In this document: positions 33,429-44,900 of the stretch, in pieces | How positions within the stretch are numbered: position 1 is the first letter of the stretch | How the letters are laid out: each line of letters begins with the position of its first letter | Assembly (NCBI GenBank): GCA_029948255.1 | Contig: JALIZF010001349.1 | Span: forward strand, 124,001 to 188,000 | DNA: 64,000 nucleotides | Direction of reading: 5' to 3' | Origin: Telmatactis stephensoni | Taxonomy: Eukaryota > Cnidaria > Anthozoa > Actiniaria > Isophelliidae | Notes under the pieces: model-generated | Database searches by the model: none | What the model saw: the letters and a program-made list of their open reading frames with translations, nothing else | Told to the model about the DNA's origin: nothing | Position numbers and translations under genes: made by a program

Positions 33429-34345
33429 TCAGCGAAACTGAATATAATTTACATTTTCATAGAAGCCCCTCATGTCATTTGCGTTGAACTGTTTGAGAGC
33501 TTCAAATACAGCTGCATGTAAATTATCTCGAAGAAGATCACAATATTCTACTCTGTGCAAAATTGTTTTTAGTTTATTGAACGCCAGTTCGATAGGGTTA
33601 AGCTCTGGCGAGTACGTTGGAAGATAAATCAGAACACAGCCGATGTCATCTAGCCATTCACCAAGAATCTGGCCACCTTGGAAGCGATGTGTAGCGCAAT
33701 TATCCATAATTATATGATCACCGTACTCTAAAATTGGTCGTCCGTCCAGCTGACAGTTTTGTGACGCTTCGTGAAAAAATTGTAAGAACGTCAGAGTGTC
33801 TGTAGCTCCTCTGACTGTATTAGCATACATGATGTCCTCCAAGCCACATAGGACATTCAGTGTGATATTTGGAGACTGAACATTTCGGAAAATTTCAACA
33901 CAGCGTGTTCCAATCAGTGAATGTCCGTAGCTAGGGTTTGCAACATTAGGGAGTTTAAGTCCTGTTTCGTCAAAGAATTTTAATCTGTATGGATCTATAG
34001 TTGAAATATAGTTCACATAAGCTTGACAGTAAGCTATATTAGCAGGAGTAAATTTCTCTGCAGCGGGGCAAACCATTCTCTTTCTTGACCACTGTCCTTT
34101 GTGCATCCACTTTCTAACGGCACGATTTACAGTTACTTCGTTTGTGTCACCTGGAATATAACAGTACTCACTGATCTCTTTTAATAATTCACCTGAAGTC
34201 AATGAAGGTTTATCTGTTTTTAACAGTTCAATTAATTCAAGATCATCAGTTTGAAGAGACTTTACACCACTTGCTTTGGTCTGTGGTTGCTCGTGTTTGC
34301 CGGTCGAACAAAAATTTTTCCAAACCTTAACCACAGTATCTCTCT
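33429..34345 (-). pseudogene. DD37E Tc1/mariner (IS630) transposase, C-terminal 305 codons
   Basis: The catalytic domain of an IS630-Tc1-mariner transposase. The first Asp is in LKFFDETGLKLP, the second in HIIMDNCATHRF, and the Glu in YSPELNPIELAFNKLK. Thirty-seven residues separate the second Asp and the Glu, which puts it in a DD37E class. The linker KRDTVVKVWKNF precedes. The gene is cut at 34346-34349 by a Kolobok-like element, and the first 53 codons lie at 37464-37623. Counting TTAA once, the two parts join in frame to 358 codons with no stop, so the only damage is the insertion. Transposases of this family cut TA targets. Confidence 0.9.
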
Positions 34346-34349
34346 TTAA

Positions 34350-37300
34350 GGTGGCCCGTACCTATTGATTTGTTTGCTGGGCATGAATTTCAATCGCGTC
34401 TTTTTACATCAAAACCTTGTACGATTTCTGAGAAATTTACAGCCATTTGTCTACAAGCCTTGAACTTTGTATCGGTAATTATTTTTCTGTGAATTGGGTC
34501 AAATATTTCAAGATATCAGTCAATCTTTAAAAAGGGCTTTTAGAGAAAAATTGGTCATAAATCCAAAATTCTAAGGTGAATTTTTTTCTTATTTCGTTAA
34601 TCTAGTATTAAGGTATAGTTGACTACATACAGCACGTGTCGCGCCAATTGGTGCCTTGGAAGTTGAGATACAAATTTGCGCTGCCTGTTACGACGCAAAA
34701 TTTTGTTGTCAAAACTACCGCCAAAATCTCCACAACATTTCAAAAACAGCGAGAGTCATATCTGCTATAATAAATACCAAAGCTTATTGTAGCTTGTGAA
34801 TAAAATATGGAGACATGAGAAGCTAAAAGCCAATGTTATCCTCAAGTAAACTTGGGGAGTAATTGTTGTGACCACGAGTTGAACGTTGCGAATTTGTATT
34901 ATCTCGACTTCTAAAACTTATGCCGAATTGTTTTCACAAATTTTCTGGGTATGGGGTAGAACAAGATGTTAACATACCTGTTGCCAAGTGTCGTTGTCTT
35001 TGCTGCACTAGGTACAACTCAGTAAGCGTTCAAAGTAAGCGACTACATCGAGTCGACATTTGAGCTGCCAAGGTAAAACCCTCATGGTTTGTTAATTTAT
35101 TCAAAGTAACACCTCACTATCTGTTGCCAAATTCAACACGGGATTTAGACTTAGAAGAATAAAAGACGATAATTATATGCACATTTGCTTCTGAATTGAA
35201 GTTACATGAAGTTACTGGTATATAAAATTCATATACAATCTTAAATCACTGTGTAGCCAATTGTGTAGCTAGCTAGAAAACGACATGTAGAGAGTGATTA
35301 TGCATAAAACTTCACAAAGCAGTAATGGTAAGTACAGAACCCGTTCGTTTTATGTATACTTCTCAATGATTCGTTTTATTGAATTAATAGTATTTAATTT
35401 GAATTGCAGTCCTCCATAAAGAGACATTCGGAGAAAAAATGGACGAACTTCAAAAATCTAGAAAAATACGAAAAAATGAAATAAACGCCAAAAGAAAACC
35501 CCCACCAAAAAGAAAATGCGACAACCAACTTGAAAACTATTCGTTGCCTATAACAAGATCTCGGATTTCAGAATATGAAACTCGTCCTACATACCGAATT
35601 GTGAACTGGCCTGAGCTAACGAAACAGCTAGAAAAGTGTTCCAGTTGTGGAAAGGGTCCTCTAAGTTTGGCTAACGTCGTAGATGAAAAACGAGCTGGCT
35701 TGATGTATACTTCGAAAGTCAATTGCAGTGCCTGTGGAAGTCTAAACGACATTCGCACAGACGAAGTCCATGAGGGTGAAGGGCGTGGACCAAAGAGGAG
35801 TAAATTAAACGAAAGGTGCATTCTGGGAGCTATACATTCTGGCAATGGACACGCCCAGCTCGAACACCTACTTTGTACCATGGATATCGAGTGCATTCCA
35901 TCCAAGACTTTCAAAGCAATTGAAAGGAGAGTTGGGCCTCAAATAGAAGATGTCGCTCAAGAAAGTTGTAATGCGTCACTCAGGAAAGAGCTAGAAAGTG
36001 CTGGAATTGAATCAACTGATGCAGCTATTTCATACGACATGGGATGGCAAAAAAGAGGCAAGGCCCACAATTCCAAAACCGGACAAGGAACGGCTGTTGG
36101 TAATAAAACAGCAAAGATTGTAGATTATGTTACGATGAATAGTAGCTGCAGAATATGTGACAGTACTGAAAGAACCTCGAGCTCCAAAGAATTGCCTGAC
36201 CATGATTGTCGTAAAAATCATCAAAATGTCAAAAATGCTTATCCCTCAATTTCCCGCATTTTTTTTAGGATGTGGATATGTTGAAGAAGTTTTGAATAAG
36301 TTGGGTATTGCAAGTGGTCACGCTTGTAATGATTACATAGCAAGACTTAATTCCAAGCAGGAAAAATATAAGCAACGAAAAAAGGGGAAAAAAATCAAGC
36401 ACCAAAGACGACAGCTCCGCTTAGCCCGTCGCACCAAAGGAAAGCAAACCGAAAAAAGAGAAGGTTTAACATACAAGACTGGCATATCAACCAGCCTAGG
36501 TTCGCTTGAAGAGGAAGTCACCGGAAAAACGAAAAAGCCAATGCAATACTTTATCACTTGAAAATTTAAAACAATTTAAAATTCCTGACAATATAACGCA
36601 ATAAAACTCAGGAGCAAATGGTTCATAAAAATCTTGTCTTTATATATTCCCTATTCTTCTAAGTCTAAATCCCGTGTGGAATTTGGCAACAGATAGTGAG
36701 GTGTTACTTTGAATAAATTAACAAACCATGAGGGTTTTACCTTGGCAGCTCAAATGTCGACTCGATGTAGTCGCTTACTTTGAACGCTTACTGAGTTGTA
36801 CCTAGTGCAGCAAAGACAACGACACTTGGCAACAGGTATGTTAACATCTTGTTCTACCCCATACCCAGAAAATTTGTGAAAACAATTCGGCATAAGTTTT
36901 AGAAGTCGAGATAATACAAATTCGCAACGTTCAACTCGTGGTCACAACAATTACTCCCCAAGTTTACTTGAGGATAACATTGGCTTTTAGCTTCTCATGT
37001 CTCCATATTTTATTCACAAGCTACAATAAGCTTTGGTATTTATTATAGCAGATATGACTCTCGCTGTTTTTGAAATGTTGTGGAGATTTTGGCGGTAGTT
37101 TTGACAACAAAATTTTGCGTCGTAACAGGCAGCGCAAATTTGTATCTCAACTTCCAAGGCACCAATTGGCGCGACACGTGCTGTATGTAGTCAACTATAC
37201 CTTAATACTAGATTAACGAAATAAGAAAAAAATTCACCTTAGAATTTTGGATTTATGACCAATTTTTCTCTAAAAGCCCTTTTTAAAGATTGACTGATAT

Positions 37301-37463
37301 CTCGAAATATTTGACCCAATTCACAGAAAAATAATTACCAATACAAAGTTCAAGGCTTGTAGACAAATGGCTGTAAATTTCTCAGAAATCGTACAAGGTT
37401 TTGATGTAAAAAGACGTGATTGAAATTCATGCCCAGCAAACAAATCAATAGGTACGGGCCACC
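34350..37463. mobile_element. Kolobok-like element with 813-bp TIRs
   Basis: Begins GGTGGCCCGTACC and ends with its reverse complement, flanked by TTAA on each side (34346-34349 and 37464-37467). The inverted repeats run to about 35162 and from about 36651, with only a few mismatches that I could see (for example TCGCGTC against TCACGTC). TTAA duplication plus the transposase type favour Kolobok. High arm identity indicates a recent insertion. The central 1.5 kb holds a shortened transposase gene. Confidence 0.88.
35439..36561 (+). pseudogene. Kolobok/Mutator-like transposase, centre deleted
   Basis: The frame from 35439 has a basic N-terminus, a four-Cys zinc module (KCSSCGKGPLS and NCSACGSLND), then KLNERCILGAIHSGNGHAQL and the block AISYDMGWQKRGKAHNS with its probable catalytic Asp. 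A second Cys/His group follows (SCRICDSTE, DHDCRKNHQ). At about 36250 the reading jumps to another frame that contains only the basic C-terminus (GCGYVEEVLNKLG, NDYIARLNSKQEKYKQRKKG). The 200 or more residues normally lying between, with the remaining catalytic residues, are absent. This copy depends on transposase from elsewhere. The W-Q-x-R-G motif is shared by Kolobok-type and related transposases. Confidence 0.75.
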
Positions 37464-37623
37464 TTAACTTCAATTTTCTTGCAATGGCTGCGAAATCCCC
37501 TGGAAAAAAACCCGTTATCATGTCGCCACCATTCTCGACGATCTCGTCTACAACGACAGATCGCAAATCATTGCTCAGAGATTTTCCTTTACCATAAACG
37601 CGTCCACATTTACTAACTTCCAT
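37464..37623 (-). pseudogene. DD37E mariner transposase, N-terminal 53 codons
   Basis: Starts at ATG 37623 with MEVSKCGRVYGKGKSLSNDL, then VVVDEIVENGG and DFAAIARKLKL: a paired-type HTH that recognises the mariner ends. The longer upstream ATG at 37785 adds hydrophobic codons not typical of the family, so I prefer 37623. The reading stops at the TTAA where the Kolobok-like element sits and resumes at 34345. Confidence 0.85.
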
Positions 37624-37887
37624 TGTAGATTGCAGGAGAAAGGAATGTAGGCAAAAGGACATGCCCAAGTGGGCAGAGTCACAGACGTCTGACAGCCAAT
37701 TAACGGATGAATTTTTTCGCCCGTACCACACATCAATGAAATCCGTAGTAATCCCTCTCAAGAAAAACATTAATGAACCTTTCATTAACCTTAAAACTCA
37801 GTTTTAAAATGCTTACAAATGCGCACGAGAAAAACGCAACGTTACTACTCTGAAGGTCACGCTTTTGGCATAAAAACACATTCCGAA
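37624..37887. other. 5' flank of the mariner gene
   Basis: Non-coding; should contain the outer end of the mariner element, which I could not define. Confidence 0.4.
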
Positions 37888-38309
37888 TATACACCCTTTC
37901 CGAGAAACTTTGTCACCCGTGAAGTGAAAAGCGCATAAACTAGTGGCGCGGGTGATCATGGGAAATATGTATATTTAATTAAATTAACCATGCATGACGC
38001 GTAGCACGCTTGTCTGAGGTGACGCGGGATTTTTAAAAGGGCCATGGCCAACAGACTATCCATGAATGTAATGCTAAAAGTTTATAAGCATGAGAACAAA
38101 AATCAATTTTCCATGTTTTCTTTGAGAGAAGTACCAGTATTCAAAAATGTCCAAGAGTTTAAAAGCTATTAAGTGAAGAAACATGCTGAAGTGATAAGCC
38201 CAGCAAAGGACCCCAGCAGTTTTGATATTGGTTATTTTGGCACGAGAGGGAGAAAACTAACGATTTCTACAGATGAACACCTAAGAGAGGCCTATTTAAC
38301 TGAGAGCCA

Positions 38310-38540
38310 ATGCAAAACTATATCACATTTTGGTTGAAGCCACATACACTGAGTTTGCCAAAGAAACGAGTGACTGTGGACGACGACAAGGACAGTGACG
38401 ACGAAGTCATGTGCCTTGATTTCAAGGCGTCAAACAACAAGAAGAAAAGTAGGTATACTGAGTACTTAAGCTTGACACAATTCAAAGAGGAGAACAACCG
38501 TTATCCTAGCTGTCTGTTTGTAACTTTTCTCTTTTGTTGA
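38310..38540 (+). other. Possible second ORF of the Tc1-like element
   Basis: An open frame with an acidic run (VTVDDDKDSDDEVMCLDF) lies inside the element, and an overlapping frame upstream reads SSFDIGYFGTRGRKL. I recognise no domain. It could be a captured host exon or chance. Confidence 0.25.
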
Positions 38541-39280
38541 TAAATCGAACTGTTTACTGAATAATTCTGTTTTAATAATAAGGTTTTAGATTTTAGAATC
38601 ATTCATGCATGGCGCACGTGAAAATTTAAAGGGAACCCTAGAATACATTATAAAATGCTGCTTCTTTCCTTCCGAGTTCGTAATGTTGTGACCTATATTA
38701 TGGGTTTAAAAATGCTCCATTGCTATATTTACAGTTTATAATATCTATAATAGAATAATGTCAGTTGGGTATCGTGAATTTAATGTTTACCCTTTGCCAT
38801 AAAACAAGTGGATTCCTCCACGGGACCAAATGAAGCAAAGGTTTGTAGTCCTCTTTTTAAAATGTTAGAATAGAAGGACAGTTTTTTGACACATGGTATT
38901 GTTAAAAATTTAAAGAGTATGGGAGGACTTTACAAGTAATTAGTAAATCGTAAATAGTTTCTAATGTCGGCATCAGAGATTTGCATGAAGGCTTCAAACA
39001 CCATTTCCTCTGGATTATCGCGGCATACTTGCCACACGACATCATTTGCTCTAATCCAACTTTTTGCTTGAGCGAAAACGTTCTCACATGGATTGACGTC
39101 AGGGCTATAAGATGGCAAGAATACCACAAGCGCGCCGCTAGTATTTATAGCTTGAACTACACGACGACAGCGGTGAATTGTAGCATTATCTGTAAAAAAA
39201 CGCAATGAAAATATCGTAAAGTTTTATGCATTGCAATAAAACAAAATTTCTGATGAAAACGGCTTGAGTGCTTATAATTA

Positions 39281-39595
39281 AGGGGAGCAAAGGTGGCCAA
39301 GTGGTTAGACCGCTTGCCTGTCACCGCTGTGGTCCCTGGTTCGATACCCGGACGGGCGCTTCATGTGGGTTGAGTTTGTTAGTTCGTTCTCTCCCTTGCT
39401 TCAAGGATTTTTCTCCGGGTCCTCCGGTTTTCCTCCCTCCATCAAAGACGAACTGGTGAGTCGAGTGATTATTTGCAAAATATTCAAGGTAGAGGTAGTG
39501 AGTGTGAGAGTATAGTGTCCCCCAATTAGTGCGCGAGCGCTAGAAGACTAGGACACTTAAATAAACAGTTATTTCTTTTATTTCTTTTATTTTAT
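39281..39595 (+). mobile_element. tRNA-derived SINE in intron 3
   Basis: The head has a pol III A box (TGGCCAAGTGGTTAGACC, about 39294) and B box (GGTTCGATACC at 39338-39348). A non-tRNA body follows (CATGTGGGTTGAGTTTGTT, TTTCTCCGGGTCCTCCGG), ending in T-rich short repeats. The body is longer than a tRNA and there is no acceptor-stem match, so it is a SINE and not a tRNA gene. Confidence 0.8.
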
Positions 39596-40107
39596 AATTA
39601 CCCATTACAACCACAGAACGAGGATTAATCCCATCAAACTTATAGATAAGGAATAAGTTTTTCATTCACAAATTCAAGAAATTTCTCTTCATTAGTATTC
39701 CCGCGGCGGATACTCAAGTCTATTATTCCTTCCGTGCAGATGACAGGGATAGCAGTAATCCTGGGACCCCAATTGCCATACCATCTTTGTGTTTGAGCTC
39801 GATAGCCTCAAAAACTGTATCCAAATCGTCTCGAAATGCGTTTATCCTGGAATTCGGAAACATTTGTTATAATCTCTGTCAGTGTGACAAACCAGTGAGA
39901 TCAGTTAAAACGGCATGACATAATGAGGACTTACAAATCCACACTCGTCAAGGAACACAAACATCGCAGGATTGCATAGTGAGACCACAGACCAATAGTT
40001 TATTCGATCTTCTTCGCATCTTTGATAAGGAATTCTTTTGAGCTATAAACACCAAAAGGGAAAAATTGCAACAATTTAATTTGTTATTTTTAGTTCATTG
40101 AATTTTA

Positions 40108-40345
40108 GACTGCCTTTACACGGTACCGGTTGAAATTTTAACCGGTCGAAAATAAAACCGGTACATGCTGTTTACATGGAACCGTCTCTTTTTTGGACAA
40201 CACTATCTTCCGTTTACACGAAAATTTGCACCGCTAGCCGTTTGATTTTTTGTACGGTTAGTCTGGCTCCGTGTAAACAAAACACTTACACGTACAAATT
40301 TTCAACCGATTAAAATTTCAACCGGTACCGCGTGTAAACGTAGCC
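40108..40345. mobile_element. Harbinger-type MITE in intron 1, 238 bp
   Basis: Ends GACTGCCTTTACACG and CGTGTAAACGTAGCC with inner arms ACCGGTTGAAATTTTAA and TTAAAATTTCAACCGGT. TTA lies on both sides (40105-40107 and 40346-40348), the target duplication expected for PIF/Harbinger MITEs. Confidence 0.8.
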
Positions 40346-40880
40346 TTAGAATACAATATGTATGATCACAGAAACACGCATTTAACACTTAATTCACTTA
40401 CCATTTTACGTGTGATGCCATTTCTTTTGAAATAGTCGTACAAAGTAGACACAGCAACTCTGGCACCAAATACTCCTTCAACGTGTGTACAGAGCTCGGA
40501 TAGAGTTCTTTCTGGGTGTTCTAACAATTCTTGCATCAAAACGGCTTGTTCTTGTTGCGAAAGTGAATACGAACCAGCTGGTCTTCCTGGTTTGTCAGCA
40601 CAAACACTTCCTTTCTCGTAATTATATCGTCGGGAGAATCGTAACACAGACTTTGAAGACATTCCAAGGCGAACTGCAATGTCACTTTTGCTATGGTTTA
40701 AGCCATACAGAAGTACGCTTCTCATCCGTAATTCGTCACTTAATGCTCGCGGCATGATTGCTATGACCCGTTTATCAAAGTGCACGTGGCCAAATGTACA
40801 CTGTCCCATGATCCGCCGCGCCACTAGTTCATACGCTTTACCCTTCACGGGTGACAAAGTTTCTCGGAAAGGGGTGTATA

Positions 40881-41355
40881 ACAATGTTAAATTTATCTGT
40901 TTCCGCAAAAGTAAGATACTGCAATGCATATTTTTTAAGAGCGCAGTTAAATTTCAGAAATGAGCACTGTCCTTGTCAGTGAAATGTTGAGATGCACGTA
41001 TGATTGAGTTAAAAAAAATTATTGCTTTTACCTTTAAATACAGACACATATGTACCACAACCTTTCGCATCCAGCCACTTCACAACGTTTTCAGAAGACC
41101 ACTTTTCCATTGCTTTTAAGACGGGTCAGAGCGTGTTTTCTTTCTATCGCGCACTCCTAGTAGCTGGTACCGTTGTGATGTGTCAAGTGTGTCAAGTACA
41201 ACCAGGGAAAGCCAGTCACCTGTTGCATGCCGTAGATGCCATGAATAGCTGAACGCACGCGTCAATTTCCGCGCCTTTTTTGACTAGTGTGACTGTAACA
41301 TAGTAACGCAGTAATATATGGAGTAAAATGCAAAAAATTTCAAACATTTACAAAA
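40881..41355. other. Spacer, possibly 5' region of the C2H2 gene
   Basis: No ORF that I can support. It may contain the promoter and leader of the gene starting at 41356. Confidence 0.4.
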
Positions 41356-44120
41356 ATGTTTGAGTGTCATTGTGGTAATTTTCGCGGACAAACTTTTGAA
41401 AAACTGTTACACCACATCAAGTTCATACACAGTCATGAACACAACTTCAGCATTAAATGTGGAAACTGTAAGAGCACATTTTCAAAATTTAATTCTTTTA
41501 AGTCTCATCTCCGTCGAGAAGCGATTAAGCTAAAACAGGCAAATACAGCAGTTGAAGAAGAGTTATCAAATGTAATCCCAGACAATGATATCCCAGACAA
41601 TGACAACTATGACGATGGCGATGGCGACAGTACTGAAGATGCTGTTGGCAATATGCAAATTTTTTGGCATTGTTCTTGTTAAAGAGCAAAGAAGTTCATG
41701 TACTAGATCAACCAACCCAATTCTGCAAAACACTGAAGACATAACGACTGAGTCTTTGGAGATATTTAATAGAGACATAATCAATTGCTTAAATAGGAAT
41801 GGTTTACGTCCTGAAGATGTAGATGGCTTTACAGAAGTTATAGAAAATCGAAACCATTTTCAATTAGCCAAGGCCTCACTGTCCAGTGAATATCTACAAA
41901 AAAAGTATTTCTTGGAAAATTTCCACTTTGTGGTAAGTGCGTCAATTCAATTTATATTGTACATACCAGACGAAGAAAATTATTAATGCTGGGATATCGA
42001 ACCATGCATGTCCAGTGAACGATTATTAATCTTAGTTGATTTTATATGACTTCTTATTTTAGGAGCCACAGGAGATCGTGCTCGCCCAGTATGGGAAGTA
42101 TAGGAATGTAAATGGAAGACAACAACTCACTATCGCTAAAGACACATTCTACTACATACCTGTACTTGAGACTTTGGAGGCTCTGTTAAATCAACCAGAC
42201 GTCCTTGTAGAGGTAAGTCATGCAAAGGGACTGTGAACAGATGTCTTCGCAGATTTGTGTAACAGATCTCAATCAGTCAGTTTTCTCTGATTGATTGTCA
42301 AGTTCCATGTCTCATAAAGGCCTATTGTTTTTATTGTAAATTTATTAAAGCGTCACGCAAACCATTTAAATGTTACAATTTAACAAATTGGCCAGCACTG
42401 TAGGTGGGCGCTTCCTTTTCTTCTCCCTTTGGGATCGGTAGTGAATGGGACTGACATATTTTTGTCCTTTTCAAAGGTTCACAACAATCATACAAGCGAT
42501 GATGAAATTCTGAGAGATTTTTGTGATGGTAGAGACGCCAGGAATCACGAGCTCTTCGGAGACAACAACGCTAACGCTCTAATACTTCATTGTTATTATG
42601 ATGACTTTACTGTTAACAATCCATTGGGATCAAAAGCAACAAAACACAAAATTGGTAATTGCATTTCTTGACTGGTTTTTGCCGTTTCAGCTTTAAACAA
42701 TATGTGTATTTTAAATCTGACTCGTTCATTTTCCATTTCTTACATTTATCTTCCAGGTGGTTTCTATTTTACTCTTTTGAATTTATCGCCACATTACCGC
42801 TCAGTTGTGCAAAATGTACAATTAATAGCTCTCTGCAGAGTGCCATTTATAAATAAGTATGGTAAGTTATATACATATATAGAGAGAGAGTGATTACACT
42901 TAACCCGTGAAATAATTAGTAGACTAATAGTCCCCCGGGCTGATAGTAGACCGTACTTCCATATTGTTTTCTTTTGTGTCTATTGAACTATATTACACAC
43001 ACTAACATTTAGTGTTTCACGGGTTAAGTGTAATCATTCTATATATATACACACATATATATTTTATAATTTCACTTTGGTCCTACCAGCTATTTAATTA
43101 TAATTTATTCTTGTAGGAATTGATAGAGTTTTGAAACCTTTTGTTGAAGACATTCGCCGTTTGGAAAATGTAATGCATATGATATATTCAATTTTCATAT
43201 GCATTTATTTTATTTAAGGCAACAGACTCTTCCAAAATATACTTTCCTTTTCACAATGATCAGGCTTGCCATAACTGTAAAGTACAATCCTCCATGACAA
43301 AGAGAACCGCATCTCCACTCATTGTTTACTTATATTTGGCAGGTGAAGCATATTATCTATTGCATCCATTTTATGCCACATATAATAGCATTAGGAAAGA
43401 GAAATTATTTCAATTTATTTTGGTAACATTTTGATTTACAGGGTGTTACATTTAGAATAGATGGACAAGAAAGGTTCTTTAGGGGAAGTATAGGACCATT
43501 CTCTGATGATAATCTTGGGGCCCACTCACTGGGTGGATACATAGAGAGTTTCAACTCTCTAAGAGTATGCAGATTTTGTATGGCGACAAAAGCAGAAATT
43601 CAGACCAAGGTATTTATAAGTATATGCATAATTTAATATTTGCATCACACTTGGCAAGTTCATCGACTTACAAACAATACCATTATTTCATAAATAAAAC
43701 CCTTCTTTTCAGTACATATCCACCCCCTGACAGTTGGGATACCTCAGATTGCACTCATGTTGTGGGATATATTTCACACTGTCTCACAGGAAAAGACACT
43801 GGAATAATAATTTTCACCACCAAATATACAAAAGTTTAATTTGTTGCTTTCTGACTTGCTGTAGCTGAGATGATATGGATTGCCTAATATGGAGACCAAA
43901 GGGGGGGGGGAATTCATTGCAAAAGTTTGGGGTATGCTTGTTGGAAATGTTTCAAAAATGGACGATTGGCTGGACGATTTTTCATCCCTAAGAGATACCA
44001 GCGATAACAAATTGATGAACTATATTAATTATGAACATAAAATTGAGGGTCTCCAACACGCTTTTGTTGGGCAAATTTCTTCCAGTTGGGAACAAGATAA
44101 TAAGCAAATGGGCTCATGAT
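41356..44120 (+). pseudogene. Uncharacterised C2H2-containing repetitive-family gene, seven exons, lightly damaged
   Basis: Exons are about 41356-41932, 42063-42212, 42477-42654, 42757-42861, 43117-43169, 43442-43609 and 43713-44120, each with clear GT-AG borders. The protein starts with two zinc-finger-like modules (MFECHCGNF...HHIKFIHSH, then CGNCKSTF...HLRRE). A conserved body follows: SLSSEYLQKKYFLENFHFV, then IVLAQYGKYR, DEILRDFCDG, YYDDFTVNNPLGSKATKHKI and GGYIESFNSLRVCRFCMA. The last exon has GGEFIAKVWGMLV and LMNYINYEHKIEGLQHAF. I know this body from large families of uncharacterised fish and cnidarian proteins, and its copy number suggests a mobile origin, but I cannot name a superfamily. 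Damage: a frame change near 41650 and stops early in exon 7. No TIR was found around it. Confidence 0.7.
42889..43038. mobile_element. MITE in intron 4 of the C2H2 gene, 150 bp
   Basis: Arms GTGATTACACTTAACCCGTG and CACGGGTTAAGTGTAATCA are inverted repeats of about 26 bp, surrounded by AT dinucleotide runs. Probably a Tc1/mariner-type MITE. Confidence 0.75.
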
Positions 44121-44220
44121 GCATACCTACAAGATACCATGGAATGCTGAAACTCTAAGCTTCAAATTCAACTTCCTAAAAGATATTAAATCACTGATTT
44201 TTACCCCTAAGATATATGAT
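44121..44220. other. 3' flank of the C2H2 gene
   Basis: Contains a continuation-like reading TYKIPWNAETLSFKF in another frame, possibly more of the C2H2-family protein, then the next element's TIR. Confidence 0.4.
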
Positions 44221-44734
44221 GAGCATGCGGCCTCGCGCACGATATTGGTGCACAGGTTTTCGTGATTTTCATTCGAACGCTACCTTTTGCTTCCAAACTT
44301 TACAAATAAATGATTAAATTCCTCGTTTTTTCTCCAGGATGCAGAGAATTTAACGTGCACTGGAGAAATGGTTTCAAATTGGTGAATATAATTTCAAAGA
44401 AAGTAATATAAGACAAAAATTTATAACAGATCTCGTTAATTTTGACCAGTTTTGTGGCCTACTATAACTAAAACTAAATTTTCAAAAGTTCCATTTTCAC
44501 ACCGAATACGTTATTTTTTCTAAAACAATTAAGTGATTGCAGAGGCAAATTAGCTATAGTTAAACTATACCTGCTCCATTTACTGTTCATCTTTGTCATT
44601 TATGAGTAGTGGAATCATTTCTAGCGTTGTAACGTGAAAAAATGACTAAAATGTTTGCTTTTTTTAGCGAGCATCGAGCATTGACTATCGTGCATCGAGC
44701 ACAGTGTATCGTGCATCGTGCCTTGGCTTAAAGG

Positions 44735-44900
44735 CTCGATGAAAGCTCAATCTATGCTCGATGAAGGCTCGATCTAAGCTCAATGAAGGCTCGATCGATG
44801 CCCGATAAAGGCTCGGTCTATGCTCGATAAAGGCTCGATGAATGCTCGATCTAAGCTCGATGAAGGCTTGATCTATGCTCAATAAAGGCTCGATGATAAT
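44735..44900 (+). repeat. GCTCGATGAAGG minisatellite, array 1
   Basis: About eight degenerate units of 18-22 bp, alternating GCTCGATGAAGGCTCGATCT and GCTCGATAAAGG. A minus-strand ORF across it gives periodic SIDRAFIEHR-like peptide and is not a gene. Confidence 0.85.

Larger units (their letters stand above)
38930..40755 (-). pseudogene. DD34E IS630/Tc1-type transposase with three introns
   Basis: Inferred exons are 40755-40402, 40042-39935, 39846-39602 and 39189-38930, with GT-AG borders. Exon 1 has the HTH: MPRALSDELRMRSVLL, SKSDIAVRLGMSSKSVLRF, then GRPAGSYSLS and STLYDYFKRNGITRKM. Exon 2 carries the first catalytic Asp in AMFVFLDECGF. Exon 3 has ITAIPVICTEGIIDLSIRRG, and the second Asp is formed across the exon 3/4 border (VVVMD-NATIH). 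Exon 4 has YSPDVNPCENVFAQAKSW with the Glu 34 residues after that Asp. Exon 3 shows an in-frame TGA and one frame change near IPYL, so the copy is probably dead. Introns are unusual for Tc1-type transposases. Confidence 0.8.
37890..40878. mobile_element. Intron-containing Tc1/mariner-like element (DD34E)
   Basis: TIRs of about 85 bp begin TACACCCTTTCCGAGAAAC on the left and end with the reverse complement on the right, each flanked by TA (37888-37889 and 40879-40880). The single transposase gene is on minus with four exons. One intron contains a SINE and another a Harbinger-type MITE, so the 3-kb length comes partly from later insertions. Confidence 0.85.

Noticed and set aside
34350..37463. 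Classical Mutator (MULE) assignment because of the long TIRs
   Set aside because: The target duplication is TTAA and not 9 bp, which fits Kolobok better.
37624..37785. Longer N-terminus of the mariner transposase
   Set aside because: The added residues are not family-like; ATG at 37623 starts just before the HTH.
39281..39360. tRNA gene
   Set aside because: A and B boxes are present, but the stems do not close and a SINE body and tail follow.
44685..44882. Minus-strand ORF with periodic Ile-Glu-His-Arg peptide
   Set aside because: It is the GCTCGAT minisatellite read as protein.
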